This document shows positions 24,958-34,136 of a stretch of 64,000 bases of DNA, piece after piece. Each line of letters starts with the position of its first letter. The stretch's first letter is position 1. Below the pieces are notes generated by a model, which worked only from the letters and a program-made list of their open reading frames with translations, was not told where the DNA came from and ran no database searches. The stretch is from Micromonospora pisi (GTDB lineage: Bacteria > Actinomycetota > Actinomycetes > Mycobacteriales > Micromonosporaceae): the NCBI RefSeq assembly GCF_003633685.1, contig NZ_RBKT01000001.1, positions 8,675,868-8,739,867 on the forward strand, in the 5' to 3' direction. A program made the position numbers and the translations under genes.

Positions 24958-25956
24958 GTGACCGACACCTACCACGCCGCCACCGGCCGCTACGACTCGA
25001 TGACCTACAACCGCGCCGGCCGAAGCGGTCTGCGCCTACCCCCGATCTCCCTCGGCCTGTGGCACAACTTCGGCCACGAGCGCCCCTGGCAGCGTCAACG
25101 CGACATCGTCCGGCGCGCCTTCGACCTCGGCGTGATCCACTTCGACCTGGCGAACAACTACGGCCCCCCGCCCGGCTCCGCCGAGGAGAACTTCGGCCGC
25201 ATCTTCGCCGCCGACCTGGCCCCGTACCGCGACGAACTCGTCATCTCCACCAAAGCCGGGTACGACATGTGGCCCGGCCCGTACGGCGAGTGGGGCTCCC
25301 GCAAGTACCTCATCGCGTCCCTGGACCAGTCACTGCGCCGGATGGGCCTCGACTACGTCGACATCTTCTACCACCACCGCCCCGACCCGGACACCCCGCT
25401 CGAAGAGACGATGGGCGCCCTCGACGCCGTCGTCCGCGCCGGCAAGGCCCAGTACGTCGCCATCTCGAACTACAACGCCGAACAGACCGAGAAGGCCGCC
25501 GCGATCCTGCGGGACCTCGGCACCCCGCTGGTACTGCACCAACCGTCGTACTCGATGGTGAACCGGTGGATCGAACGCGACCACCTGCTCGACACCCTCG
25601 AGAAGGTCGGCGCCGGCTGCATCGCCTACAGCCCCCTCGCCCAGGGCCTGCTCACCAACCGCTACCTCAACGGGGTCCCCGACGACTCCCGGGTCCGCAC
25701 CAGCCGCTTCCTCAACGAGGAGCAGCTCAGCGACACCACCATGACCAAGGTCCAGGCACTCAACGACATCGCCGCCCGCCGCGGCCAGAGCCTGGCCCAG
25801 CTCGCCCTCGTCTGGGCCCTGCGCGACCCCAGGATGACCAGCCTGATCATCGGCGCCAGCAGCGTCGAGCAGCTCGAGAACAACATCGCCGCGCTCGACA
25901 ACGTCGAACTCAGCGACGCCGAACTGGCCGAGATCGAGCAGTACGCCACCGAATGA
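24958..25956 (+). CDS. Aldo/keto reductase (YghZ-like)
   Basis: A 332-residue NADPH-dependent TIM-barrel reductase of the KCAB/AKR14 type. Visible are SLGLWHNFG near the N-terminus, FDLANNYGPPPGSAEENFG with the catalytic Asp and Tyr, STKAGYDMWPGPYG with the catalytic Lys, and the C-terminal IGASSVEQLENNIAAL NADPH-binding segment. E. coli YghZ reduces L-glyceraldehyde 3-phosphate and methylglyoxal. The start is GTG. The HxlR gene directly upstream suggests induction by reactive carbonyls. Confidence 0.9.
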   Translation: MTDTYHAATGRYDSMTYNRAGRSGLRLPPISLGLWHNFGHERPWQRQRDIVRRAFDLGVIHFDLANNYGPPPGSAEENFGRIFAADLAPYRDELVISTKAGYDMWPGPYGEWGSRKYLIASLDQSLRRMGLDYVDIFYHHRPDPDTPLEETMGALDAVVRAGKAQYVAISNYNAEQTEKAAAILRDLGTPLVLHQPSYSMVNRWIERDHLLDTLEKVGAGCIAYSPLAQGLLTNRYLNGVPDDSRVRTSRFLNEEQLSDTTMTKVQALNDIAARRGQSLAQLALVWALRDPRMTSLIIGASSVEQLENNIAALDNVELSDAELAEIEQYATE

Positions 25957-25962
25957 CCGGCC

Positions 25963-26003
25963 CGTGTGTGCCGCGCCCAGCCCGATCGGGCGCGGCACAC
26001 ACG
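25963..26003. terminator. Bidirectional hairpin
   Basis: CGTGTGTGCCGCGCCC (25963-25978) pairs perfectly with 25988-26003. It starts 7 bases after the aldo/keto reductase stop and lies 42 bases from the convergent haemoglobin stop. Confidence 0.85.
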
Positions 26004-26044
26004 ATCACGCCGCCCATCTCACCGCACCCGGAGGTGGGCAAGGA

Positions 26045-26503
26045 TCAGACCGGGTCGTCCCCGCGCGTGACCACCTGCGGTTCCACCCGCTCCAGGGCCG
26101 CCCGGATGTAGTCCACGACATCCGCCGGGGCGTCCATCCACTCCAGGGTCGCCACCAGGTACCCGCCCACCCTGCTGTAGTGCGCCGGCGGAATACCCAA
26201 CCCCTGGTGTGCCTCGGTCAACCCCCGACCGTCGTACGTGTCCGGCCCGCCGAGCAGCACCGTCAACATCAGCGCCAGATGACGCCGCTGACCCGCCATC
26301 TCCACCGACTCGAAATAGCCGGCGAGTTCCGGATCGGCCAGCACCCGGTCATAGAAGATCCGCACCGCCGCCTGGACCGCCACCGCACCACCGATCCGCT
26401 GGTACGCCGAACCACCGTCGACCGGCTCCCCCGCCGGTCGCCCCGGCAGCACCCCGGTACGGGCCTCCCCTGTGGAGGATGCGTTCGCTTCGGTCTCCGT
26501 CAC
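26045..26503 (-). CDS. Group I truncated haemoglobin
   Basis: The 152-residue product has a roughly 25-residue disordered N-terminus followed by a 2-over-2 globin. Family features are YQRIGGAVAVQAAVRIFYDRV with Tyr51 at the B10-like place, HLALMLTVLLGG and the proximal histidine His99 in LTEAHQGLGI. Such proteins bind oxygen or NO. I chose the GTG at 26503 because AAGGA lies 8 bases upstream; a longer reading upstream has no support. The gene stands alone on this strand. Confidence 0.85.
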   Translation of the reverse strand: MTETEANASSTGEARTGVLPGRPAGEPVDGGSAYQRIGGAVAVQAAVRIFYDRVLADPELAGYFESVEMAGQRRHLALMLTVLLGGPDTYDGRGLTEAHQGLGIPPAHYSRVGGYLVATLEWMDAPADVVDYIRAALERVEPQVVTRGDDPV

Positions 26504-26658
26504 GGCCTCGTCCTTCCCACTGGATAGCCGCGACCCGATCCCCAGGTCCACGGCACAGAAGCGGTCACCCGAGCCGGTCGAAGAACACCGCCACGACCCC
26601 GTCAGATCGGGGCGACCGCAGTGGGGACGATAATCCAACACCTACGCACTGTCACGCA

Positions 26659-27417
26659 TCAATCACTCATCGACAACGCGTCGTCCACAGCCGACACACG
26701 CGGCCCCAGAAACACCGGATCACGACGACTCCACACGTCGTACACCGCCTTCACCGCCGCGAGCCGCTCCCGGAAACTCCCCCACCGCCACGCCCGCTCG
26801 AAACGACTCACCGACTCGTCACCCACACCCACCGCGTCCAACCCCACCCGACGGCACAACGTCACCGCCCGCTCCACATGAAACGCCTGCGTCACCACGA
26901 TCACCCGCCGCACACCGAAGATCCGCGACGCCCGCACACACGAGTCGTAGGTGTCGAAACCCGCATGGTCCTGAACCACCCGCTCAGCGGGCACACCCCG
27001 GTCGACCAGCCACCGCCGCATCGCCCCCGGCTCGTCGTACTCCCACCGACCATGATCACCGGAGACCAGCACCACCCGGGCCTTGCCCGCGTCGTACAGC
27101 TCCTTCGCCAGCCCCAACCGAGCCGCCAGGAACGGCGCCGGAGTGCCATCCGCCGACACCTGCGCCCCCAACACCAGCACCACCGGCGCCGCCGGCACCC
27201 CGGCCACGTCGTACACATGCGCGCGCGCCGACCGCTCGATCCAGACCACACTGGCGAACACCACCAGCGGCCCCAGCAACGCGGCCACCACAGCCGTCAC
27301 CAACAACCGCCGCCGCCACGCACGCCAACGACGCCGCCGGGTCACCCCCGGCCGCAACGGACCAACAGCCAGCGAATCAACAGAACGGGACGAATCCGGG
27401 ACAGCCGACATCCTCAC
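26659..27417 (-). CDS. YdcF/SanA-like envelope protein (DUF218)
   Basis: A 252-residue protein with a basic cytoplasmic N-terminus, one membrane helix (about 37-58) and an external DUF218 domain: VVLVLGAQVSADGTPAPFLAAR, LVSGDHGRWEYDEPGAM and VTQAFHVERAV. E. coli SanA, a relative, affects vancomycin resistance at high temperature. The catalytic role is not established. It is the last gene before the MerR/FtsR cluster on this strand and may be separately transcribed. Confidence 0.85.
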   Translation of the reverse strand: MRMSAVPDSSRSVDSLAVGPLRPGVTRRRRWRAWRRRLLVTAVVAALLGPLVVFASVVWIERSARAHVYDVAGVPAAPVVLVLGAQVSADGTPAPFLAARLGLAKELYDAGKARVVLVSGDHGRWEYDEPGAMRRWLVDRGVPAERVVQDHAGFDTYDSCVRASRIFGVRRVIVVTQAFHVERAVTLCRRVGLDAVGVGDESVSRFERAWRWGSFRERLAAVKAVYDVWSRRDPVFLGPRVSAVDDALSMSD

Positions 27418-27444
27418 ATTGTGACCGGCACACCCGACAAACGG

Positions 27445-28053
27445 TCAGCCAGCCCGACGCCGCGCCCGTCGAGCGGCCAACTCGTCACCAGCGGACTCCG
27501 ACGCCCCCGGCTCCACGGCCACTCCGACCGACTGCACACCCCCGGCCGGCTCCGCCGGCAGGTGCGACAACGACCCCTGGATCTCCTTGAACGCCCCACC
27601 GATCGCGATCCCGAAGACGCCCTGCCCACCCTGGAGCAGGTCCACGACCTCCTCCGGCGACCGGCACTCGTACACGGTCGTGCCATCCGAGATCAACGTG
27701 ATCCCCGCAAGATCCCCGACGCCGCGCGACCGCAACGCCTCAATCGCCTTACGGATGTTCTGCAATGACACCCCGGCGTCAAGCAACCGCTTGACCACCT
27801 TCAGGACCACCAGATCCCGAAACGAGTACAACCGCTGCGTCCCCGACCCGGAAGCGTCCCGGATACTCGGCACCACCAGCGTCGTACGCGCCCAGTAGTC
27901 CAACTGCCGATAACTGATACCGACCGCGTGGCAAGCCGTCACCCCGCGATACCCGACTGCGCCGTCCTCCTCCAACGAAGGATCAACCGGCGCGACGCCG
28001 TCAGTGTGGCGATGATCTGATGTCCCCGGATCAGGGTCCTGTGGCTCGTGCAT
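27445..28053 (-). CDS. MerR-family regulator of the DUF151/FtsR cluster
   Basis: The 202-residue protein has an N-terminal acidic stretch and a MerR helix-turn-helix (about 35-105: YRGVTACHAVGISYRQLDYW, RLYSFRDLVVLKVVKRLL), then a C-terminal domain with ISDGTTVYECRSPEEVVDLL. It is the usual second MerR gene in the actinobacterial garA–ftsR–DUF151 neighbourhood. The ATG at 28053 has GGGAGG 8 bases upstream; longer readings lack support. Targets are unknown. Confidence 0.85.
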   Translation of the reverse strand: MHEPQDPDPGTSDHRHTDGVAPVDPSLEEDGAVGYRGVTACHAVGISYRQLDYWARTTLVVPSIRDASGSGTQRLYSFRDLVVLKVVKRLLDAGVSLQNIRKAIEALRSRGVGDLAGITLISDGTTVYECRSPEEVVDLLQGGQGVFGIAIGGAFKEIQGSLSHLPAEPAGGVQSVGVAVEPGASESAGDELAARRARRRAG

Positions 28054-28237
28054 CCGGACAACCTCCCCGCCAGTGCGGTGACACGTCGTTTCCGGGACGT
28101 GCACCCCTCGACAAGGCAACCCTATAGCGCCCCAGGAGGGATGAGCCGCAGGAATCAGCGCGACACGCCGCGCGAGGGCGACACGCGCCGCACCGGGCAC
28201 ATCACCCTACGACCGCGCCCCACCGGCACAGCCGCCG

Positions 28238-28702
28238 TCAACCGGCGAAATCCTCCGGCTGCACCTGCTCCAGGAACTCCCGGAACTTCTCGACCTCGTC
28301 CTCCTGCTCATCAGGAATAACGATCCCGGCCTCGGTCAGCACCTGCTCCGCACACCGAATCGGCGCACCGACCCGCAACGCCAACGCGATCGAGTCAGAC
28401 GGCCGGGCAGACACCCGCAACCCGTCCCCGATCAGCAGGTCGGCGTAGAAGACATTCTCCTTCAGCTCGGTGATCTCCACCGCGCGCAGCGGCGCCTCCA
28501 GCGCCGCCAGAATGTCCCGCAACAAATCATGGGTCAACGGCCGTGACGGCTTGACCCCCTGCTGCTCGTACGCGATCGCGGTCGCCTCCACCGCACCGAT
28601 CCAAATCGGCAGGTAACGGTCGCCCTCGACCTCCCTGAGCAGGACGATCGGCTGGTTGCTGGGCAGCTCCACCCGAACCCCGACCACGCTCAGCTCGCGC
28701 AC
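28238..28702 (-). CDS. Bifunctional nuclease family protein (DUF151)
   Basis: This 154-residue protein matches DUF151: NQPIVLLREVEGDRYLPIWI, GAVEATAIAYEQQG, ENVFYADLLI and ARPSDSIALALRVGAPI. Plant relatives have been reported to have RNase and DNase activity; the bacterial role is unclear. The start is GTG with GGAGG upstream. Its position between ftsR and the second MerR gene is conserved in actinobacteria. Confidence 0.9.
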   Translation of the reverse strand: MRELSVVGVRVELPSNQPIVLLREVEGDRYLPIWIGAVEATAIAYEQQGVKPSRPLTHDLLRDILAALEAPLRAVEITELKENVFYADLLIGDGLRVSARPSDSIALALRVGAPIRCAEQVLTEAGIVIPDEQEDEVEKFREFLEQVQPEDFAG

Positions 28703-28926
28703 CGCCGCCTCCGTGTCGTTGTGTACTTCCCCAGCGCCGACGCGCCGCGACCAAACACCTCAGCCACCGCGACACCGGCCCTTTCCCTGCACGGTACACG
28801 GGACGCGAGAAGGTGGTCCCACGCGCGTCGCCCGTACCATTTCCACCCGGGACAGGGTTACCCCGCGAAGCCTACGGCACGCCCGCGACAGCAGATCTTT
28901 CCCACCGCGCCACCGCCACCGCAGCC

Positions 28927-29694
28927 TCAGCGACCGAGCACCGACCGCAACCCCACCCGCACCAGCGCCGCATGCAACTGCTGCGACAACCCCACCAACT
29001 CCCGCGCGACCTCCGCCGCCCGAGCCCGCGCCGCCGGATCGTTCTGCCGGGCCAACGGCGCGATCAACTGCTCGAACAAACCGACCTCACGGTCCGCGGC
29101 CGTCCGAAACGCCCGCAGATGACGCGGCTCCAACCCGTAAGCGGCCAACCCCGCCACCGCCTGCGCGATCACCACCGCGTCAAGGTCATACCAACCCGGC
29201 GGCCGGGAAACGATCAACCCGAGCCGCTCCAACTCGGTCAACGTCACATCATCGATACCCGTACGCGCGACCAGATCAGCCCGATTCACCCGCGAATCCG
29301 CCGACTCGACCGGCCCGGCCAAGCCACCGTCCCGCCCCGGAACCTCACCCGCCGGCCCCACCGCGACCAACGCCGGCCGCTGCCGCCCAGGGCTCTCCGG
29401 CTCGTGCTCCAGACCCGCCAACTGCTCCCGGATCACCCGCAACGGCAGATACTGATCCCGCTGCGCGGTCAGCACAAACCGCAGCCGGGCAACATCCTCC
29501 CAGCTGTACTTCCGGTAACCGGCCGGCGTACGTTGCGGCTCAACCAGGCCCTCGGCCTCCAGAAACCGCAACTTCGAGATCGTGGTGTCCGGAAACTCGA
29601 CCCGCAGTTGAGCCAGCACCTCACCGATGCTCATCAGCGGCTGGGCCCGACCGGCCGCAGCCGTGGGCGCAGCCGCTGCCGCACGCTCATTCAC
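28927..29694 (-). CDS. ftsR: MerR-family regulator FtsR
   Basis: A 255-residue MerR-type protein with the helix-turn-helix at about 20-90 (MSIGEVLAQLRVEFPDTTIS, KLRFLEAEGL, TPAGYRKYSWEDVARLRFVL) and a long helical C-terminal half. In Corynebacterium the orthologue activates ftsZ. Its ATG overlaps the garA stop by 4 bases (ATGA), so the two are translationally coupled. DUF151 follows on the same strand. Confidence 0.9.
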   Translation of the reverse strand: MNERAAAAAPTAAAGRAQPLMSIGEVLAQLRVEFPDTTISKLRFLEAEGLVEPQRTPAGYRKYSWEDVARLRFVLTAQRDQYLPLRVIREQLAGLEHEPESPGRQRPALVAVGPAGEVPGRDGGLAGPVESADSRVNRADLVARTGIDDVTLTELERLGLIVSRPPGWYDLDAVVIAQAVAGLAAYGLEPRHLRAFRTAADREVGLFEQLIAPLARQNDPAARARAAEVARELVGLSQQLHAALVRVGLRSVLGR

Positions 29695-30143
29695 CCCCGG
29701 CCGGCCTCCTCCTCCGGGCGCGGACCGGCGATGAAGACCAACCGGAACTTACCGATCTGCACCTCGTCGCCATTGCTCAAGGTGGCCGCCTCGACCCGCT
29801 CACGGTTGACGTAGGTCCCGTTCAAACTCCCCACGTCCCGGACGGTGAACGTACCCCCGTCCCGGTGGAACTCGGCGTGCCGCCGAGACACGGTCACGTC
29901 ATCAAGGAAAATGTCACTGTCGGGATGCCGGCCACTGGTCGTCACGTCGTGATCCAACAGGAACCGGGCACCGGCGTTCGGGCCACGCCGAACAACCAGC
30001 AACGCCATGCCCGGAGGCAACGAGCCCGACATGCGACTCGGAACGACATCGGCATCCGGTCCCTCCAGCACTTCGTCAAGCGCGCCGAGGTTGAGCGTCG
30101 ATGTGACGTCGAGTGGGGGGAACTCGTCGTCTGGCCGCGTCAT
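29691..30143 (-). CDS. garA: FHA-domain metabolic regulator GarA/OdhI
   Basis: The 150-residue protein has a flexible N-terminus and one FHA domain (about 55-130) with SGRHPDSDIFLDDVTVSRRH and GSLNGTYVN, the phosphothreonine-binding loops. GarA/OdhI inhibits 2-oxoglutarate dehydrogenase and controls glutamate enzymes, switched by Ser/Thr kinases. The N-terminal threonines here are in VTSTLNLG (Thr14, Thr16) rather than the textbook ETTS sequence. It heads the pair with ftsR. Confidence 0.9.
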   Translation of the reverse strand: MTRPDDEFPPLDVTSTLNLGALDEVLEGPDADVVPSRMSGSLPPGMALLVVRRGPNAGARFLLDHDVTTSGRHPDSDIFLDDVTVSRRHAEFHRDGGTFTVRDVGSLNGTYVNRERVEAATLSNGDEVQIGKFRLVFIAGPRPEEEAGRG

Positions 30144-30356
30144 GGGACCACCTCACGGATCTGTTCGGTCGGCGTCAGGGTGTGGCGGGTCTGGCCGCCG
30201 GGCTGCTAAAAGCCCAGCGGCTGGCTCTCCCGTGCCTGGGAAGGCAATTCCGCAACGCGCAACTATTGATTCTCGGTCGACTGAGCGAGCCTAGCCAGCG
30301 CCGAAATACAGGGCAACCAGACGCGCGGGCCGAGATCCGCCCGCGCGAAACCACAC

Positions 30357-30737
30357 TCAGCTCTCGGTCAATTCCCGGTACGCCGCCGCGGAGAGCAGAC
30401 CCTCGACCGCAGCCGGCCCACCAGGAGCGATCTCCACCAACCAACCCGCACCGTACGGATCGGTGTTGATCAACTCCGGAGTGTCCGTGAGCTCACCATT
30501 ACGCGCCACCACCGTGCCACTCACCGGGGCGTAGATCTCCGAAACACTCTTCGTCGACTCGATCTCACCCAGGGACTCGCCCGCCTCGACCACGGCACCC
30601 TCCTCCGGAAGCTGCACGTAGACGATGTCACCCAACGCGTCCTGCGCGAAGTGGGTGATGCCCACCCGCACCGAACCGCTGCCGTCGCCCGCCACCCACT
30701 CGTGCTCGGCCGTGTAACGCAGGTCCTCAGGAATCAC
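30357..30737 (-). CDS. gcvH: Glycine cleavage system H protein
   Basis: This 126-residue lipoyl carrier shuttles the aminomethyl group between GcvP and GcvT. The lipoylation site is Lys63 in EIESTKSVSEIYAP, and the N-terminal YTAEHEWV and C-terminal GAGWLVEI are typical. Its place between garA and the DUF881 genes is conserved in actinobacteria. gcvP lies 6 kb away and is frameshifted; gcvT is not in the window. Confidence 0.95.
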   Translation of the reverse strand: MIPEDLRYTAEHEWVAGDGSGSVRVGITHFAQDALGDIVYVQLPEEGAVVEAGESLGEIESTKSVSEIYAPVSGTVVARNGELTDTPELINTDPYGAGWLVEIAPGGPAAVEGLLSAAAYRELTES

Positions 30738-30797
30738 CAGCCGCGTCCTTCATCATCCTCGATCGGTACCGCACCCGGAAGGTACGGCCGCGCCCGG

Positions 30798-31832
30798 TCA
30801 GGAGACCGGGCGCGCGTGCTTCAGGTCCAACGGAGCACTCAGGGTCGACACGTCGACCACCTCCCGCTCCTGGACCGTCACGTTACCGCCGTCCCCAGTG
30901 ACCGACGCGACCACCCCGCCCGGAATGTTCAACGCGGTCCGCATCGTCGATGGATCACCAATGACCGTGATCGTGTACGGCCCGGTCAACCGCTTCCCAC
31001 TAACCGCGACCCCCGCACCATCGTCGAGGAAGAAAGTGCTGGCCACGATCCGTACCGCACCCCCACCACCGGAGATCTGCATCGCCTCCGCACCGGCACC
31101 ACGCAACTCCTGCACCGCGTCGAGCAACGTCGCCGCCTCGACCGGCTTCGCCCCCGCCGAGAACGTCACCGTCAACCCCGGCCCCCGGGCCGGCAACCTG
31201 CCCGCCAGGATGCCCAGCTCATCCGCGCGCCGCGTCGCCTCGTCCAACGCCGCCTGCCGCCCCTGCGCACCCGACGCGAGCTGCCGCTGACTCTCCTCCA
31301 GCCCGGCGATGTCCTGACGCAGCCGCTCCTCCTGCGACTCCAGATCCGACAGGATCCGCACCAGGTCCTCCTGCCGCGTCGCCGCCAACTCCGGATCCGC
31401 CGAATTGCTCTTCAACTGGACCACCAGCGTGAACCCGAGCAGAGCCAACAACACCGCGATGATCACACTGGCGCCGCTCCAACGAGACCGCCCCGCCACC
31501 GGCTCCCGCGCCGGACCAGCCGGCTCGCCCACCTGGTCCACGTCCGAATCGAGCCGCGAAGCCGACGGATCGTCCACACCATCGGGGTCATCCGCCACCG
31601 GATCACCCACGCCAGGACGTACCCCGGCCGACCCGCCGCCGCTGCCACCCTCGGCGACCACCGACCGACGCAGACCAGCCAGGTCCACCGTCGGCCCGTC
31701 CGCCAACCCAACCCCCTCGGAGCCCGCAGACTCCGCACCGGACCCCTCCGGTACGGCATCGACCGGCAACGCGCCACCCACCGGCACCGTCGCCTCGGCA
31801 TCGGACCCGCTCTGTCGCTGCTCGTCGCTCAT
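30798..31832 (-). CDS. DUF881 membrane protein (second copy)
   Basis: The 344-residue protein has a long acidic, low-complexity cytoplasmic N-terminus (about 1-115), one membrane helix (SGASVIIAVLLALLGFTLVV), a coiled coil (DLESQEERLRQDIAGLEESQ) and an external DUF881 domain ending with the IVIASTFF-like strand and ITVIGDPSTMRTALNIPGG. DUF881 proteins accompany Sbp and probably act at the division site or envelope; the mechanism is unknown. It follows sbp by 10 bases. Confidence 0.85.
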   Translation of the reverse strand: MSDEQRQSGSDAEATVPVGGALPVDAVPEGSGAESAGSEGVGLADGPTVDLAGLRRSVVAEGGSGGGSAGVRPGVGDPVADDPDGVDDPSASRLDSDVDQVGEPAGPAREPVAGRSRWSGASVIIAVLLALLGFTLVVQLKSNSADPELAATRQEDLVRILSDLESQEERLRQDIAGLEESQRQLASGAQGRQAALDEATRRADELGILAGRLPARGPGLTVTFSAGAKPVEAATLLDAVQELRGAGAEAMQISGGGGAVRIVASTFFLDDGAGVAVSGKRLTGPYTITVIGDPSTMRTALNIPGGVVASVTGDGGNVTVQEREVVDVSTLSAPLDLKHARPVS

Positions 31833-31842
31833 CGCCAGAAAC

Positions 31843-32175
31843 CTACGCCCGGAACAGGTGCCGGCGGATCGCCGCCACGTTGCCGAAAATCCGGACACCG
31901 AGGACCACCACGACACCTGTGGACAACTGACCACCCACACCCAACTGGTCACCCAGATACACGATCACGCCCGCCACCAGCACGTTCGAGATGAACGAGA
32001 TCACGAACTGCTTGTCATCGAAGATGCCGTCGAGCTTCGCCCGGACCCCACCGAACACCGCGTCCAGCGCCGCGACCACGGCAATCGGCAGATACGGCAG
32101 CAACGCCGCAGGCACCGTCGGGTCCAGCACCACGCCAAGCACAACGCCGGCGAGCAACGCGAGTACAGGGATCAT
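31843..32175 (-). CDS. sbp: Small basic protein Sbp (DUF1290)
   Basis: A 110-residue membrane protein with three hydrophobic helices and the family core YLPIAVVAALDAVFGGVRA, then FVISFISNVLVAGVIVYLGD. In Bacillus sbp lies beside ftsA–ftsZ, and in actinobacteria it sits between two DUF881 genes as here. Its ATG overlaps the upstream DUF881 stop by 4 bases, indicating coupling. Confidence 0.9.
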   Translation of the reverse strand: MIPVLALLAGVVLGVVLDPTVPAALLPYLPIAVVAALDAVFGGVRAKLDGIFDDKQFVISFISNVLVAGVIVYLGDQLGVGGQLSTGVVVVLGVRIFGNVAAIRRHLFRA

Positions 32176-33113
32176 CGGCCGCCTCCGGAGGGACTGAGGG
32201 ATTTACCAGCGCCAGGCGACGCCGGACTGTTGGACGGTCCCGTACCCGACGGCACCGGTGACCCGGGAGCAGACGGCGACACCGAGGGGACGGCATAACG
32301 CAACTGAGGTTCACTCGCCGCCGGAAGAGTCAGATCATCGGCGCCGCGTACGTCGAACGACATACCGTGCTCGGCCGCCACCTGCCGCAACAGCGCCGCC
32401 GCACCACTGTTACGGAACTTCCGCTCCAACTGACTCGGGCCGATCGCGGACACCTCGTACGGACCCGTCACCGGCCGGAAGTCGACCAGGATCGCCCCAC
32501 CGGCAGCCCGGATCGTCGACGTCGCGGTGAGCCGCTGACCATTGATCGAAACCGCCTCGGCGCCCGCACTCCACAGGGCATTCGCGATGTCCTGAAGATC
32601 CCGGTCCAACACCTTGCCGAGGTTAGTACCGGCCACCCCGGTCACCGCATCGGGCTCCGACGGACCATCGGCGACACGCACCGCCACACCGTCGCCCCGT
32701 ACCCGACCCAATCCGGTGGCCGCCTCCAGGTCGCGCAACCGCGCCGCGTCGCTACCGGACAGAGCCGCGTCCCGCTGCCGGTTCACGTCCCCCCGCAGCT
32801 CGTCGGCCCGACGAGCCAACTGGTCGGTCTCGCTCTCCCGCTGCTTGATCTGCGCCACCAACCCGGCCCTCGCCTGACTGCGACCCGGCTCCCCCTCGAT
32901 CGTCTGCCGGTACGCCAACGCCAGCAGGAACCCCAGCGCGACCAGGGTGACCAGGGTGACCACCCGGATCGACGACCGCCGCCACCCGGTCGGTCCACGG
33001 CCCGCGCGACGACTCGCCGCCGCATCCGAGTAGCCGGGATCAAGCGGATTCTGGAACAGCTCGGTGAGGAAATCCGGGGCGTACTTCCGCTCCGGTCCAC
33101 GCCCGGCGTTCAT
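32172..33113 (-). CDS. DUF881 membrane protein (first copy)
   Basis: A 313-residue protein with a short cytoplasmic N-terminus (YAPDFLTELFQNPLDPGY is the family's N-terminal motif), one membrane helix (about 50-66), a coiled coil and an external DUF881 domain (LQDIANALWSAGAEAVSING, GPYEVSAIGP). A Ser/Pro-rich tail ends the protein. Start ATG at 33113 overlaps the stop of the CDP-alcohol transferase by 4 bases, and its own stop overlaps sbp, so three genes are coupled. Confidence 0.85.
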   Translation of the reverse strand: MNAGRGPERKYAPDFLTELFQNPLDPGYSDAAASRRAGRGPTGWRRSSIRVVTLVTLVALGFLLALAYRQTIEGEPGRSQARAGLVAQIKQRESETDQLARRADELRGDVNRQRDAALSGSDAARLRDLEAATGLGRVRGDGVAVRVADGPSEPDAVTGVAGTNLGKVLDRDLQDIANALWSAGAEAVSINGQRLTATSTIRAAGGAILVDFRPVTGPYEVSAIGPSQLERKFRNSGAAALLRQVAAEHGMSFDVRGADDLTLPAASEPQLRYAVPSVSPSAPGSPVPSGTGPSNSPASPGAGKSLSPSGGGR

Positions 33114-33751
33114 CCGGTCTCCCGGCCGTGAGCCCCGATCAGGCGCGCGGCCTGGATGAGATAGAACACGCCGGCGGCCCAGTAGAGCACCAGGCCCCAC
33201 CACGCCAGCCCCCAGCCAATCGCACCGGCCGCCGTTGCCGCACCGGGCACGGCGTCCGCGAGCAGCAGTGTCGGGAAGGCGGCAAGCAGGATGAACGTGG
33301 CCGTCTTGCCGAGATAGTGCACCGGCGGCGGGCCGTAGCCGTGCCGACGTAGGACGAGCAGGGAAACGAAGAGCATCAGCTCACGGGCGAGCAGCGCTGC
33401 GGTGAACTCCCAGGGCACGATCTCGCGGGCGGTGAAACCGACCAGGGTGGCCAGGATGTACAGCCGGTCGGCGGCCGGGTCGAGCAGCTCGCCCAGCCTG
33501 CTGACCTGGTGCAATCGGCGGGCAACATAGCCGTCGACCCAGTCGCTGGTGCCACCGATCGCCAGCACCACCAGGGCCGCGACGTCCGCGTGCGGCCCCA
33601 GCAGCAGATAGAGGAAGAGGGGCACGCCCAGCAGCCTGGCGAAACTGATCAGGTTGGGAATGGTGAGGATCCGGGTGCCGACAACCTCTGACCGGGTGTC
33701 GGTGCCCCCGGGTGGCTGGGCATCGTCCGCCCGCGCCGGCCGACGCGACAC
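33110..33751 (-). CDS. CDP-alcohol phosphatidyltransferase family protein
   Basis: A 213-residue membrane enzyme with the full CDP-alcohol transferase motif D-G-x2-A-R-x8-G-x3-D-x3-D (DGYVARR at 73-79, Gly87, Asp91, Asp95). Members make phosphatidylglycerol phosphate, cardiolipin or phosphatidylinositol phosphate from CDP-diacylglycerol. The exact product is uncertain; in this actinobacterial position it is often labelled PgsA-like or cardiolipin synthase. It is the first gene of the coupled DUF881–sbp–DUF881 set. Confidence 0.85.
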   Translation of the reverse strand: MSRRPARADDAQPPGGTDTRSEVVGTRILTIPNLISFARLLGVPLFLYLLLGPHADVAALVVLAIGGTSDWVDGYVARRLHQVSRLGELLDPAADRLYILATLVGFTAREIVPWEFTAALLARELMLFVSLLVLRRHGYGPPPVHYLGKTATFILLAAFPTLLLADAVPGAATAAGAIGWGLAWWGLVLYWAAGVFYLIQAARLIGAHGRETG

Positions 33752-34093
33752 CGAACCTCCCTCTGCTGCGGACCCGACGTCCCGCTGGCACGGGTCGGTC
33801 CGGGACCGTGCACGCTCCGGCCGGTCTTGCCGAACCCACTCCGGTGGCTTCGGCGCGATCCGGCTCCTGGCTCAACCCCGGCGGCCCGCTGTTGACGGAC
33901 ATACCGGGGCTGCTGATTTGCGGTGCCACTATATCCATCCCCTGCTGGTGGCCCGCGTGTGCCGAGGCGCATCGTTCTTACGTGACGAGCGACACAACCC
34001 GTAGTGCGTCCTAGGATGCTAGCTCAGTCTCGCTCCAGTCGGGGTGCCGACACGAAGGTTGTCGAGGTCGACGCGGTGGACGCGTAGACCTCT
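33752..34093. other. Gene-free stretch upstream of the DUF881 cluster
   Basis: About 340 bases without a convincing gene. It must contain the minus-strand promoter of the cluster. An AT-richer word around 34010-34022 (CCTAGGATGCTAGC, itself partly palindromic) is a candidate -10 region; its direction is unclear. Confidence 0.4.
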
Positions 34094-34130
34094 GACGGAG
34101 GCCCTCCGGGGGACGCGGTGGGCCTCCGTC
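34094..34130 (-). terminator. Terminator of ssuD
   Basis: GACGGAGGCC (34094-34103) pairs exactly with GGCCTCCGTC (34121-34130). It begins 7 bases after the ssuD stop in the direction of transcription. Confidence 0.8.
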
Positions 34131-34136
34131 GAACCG

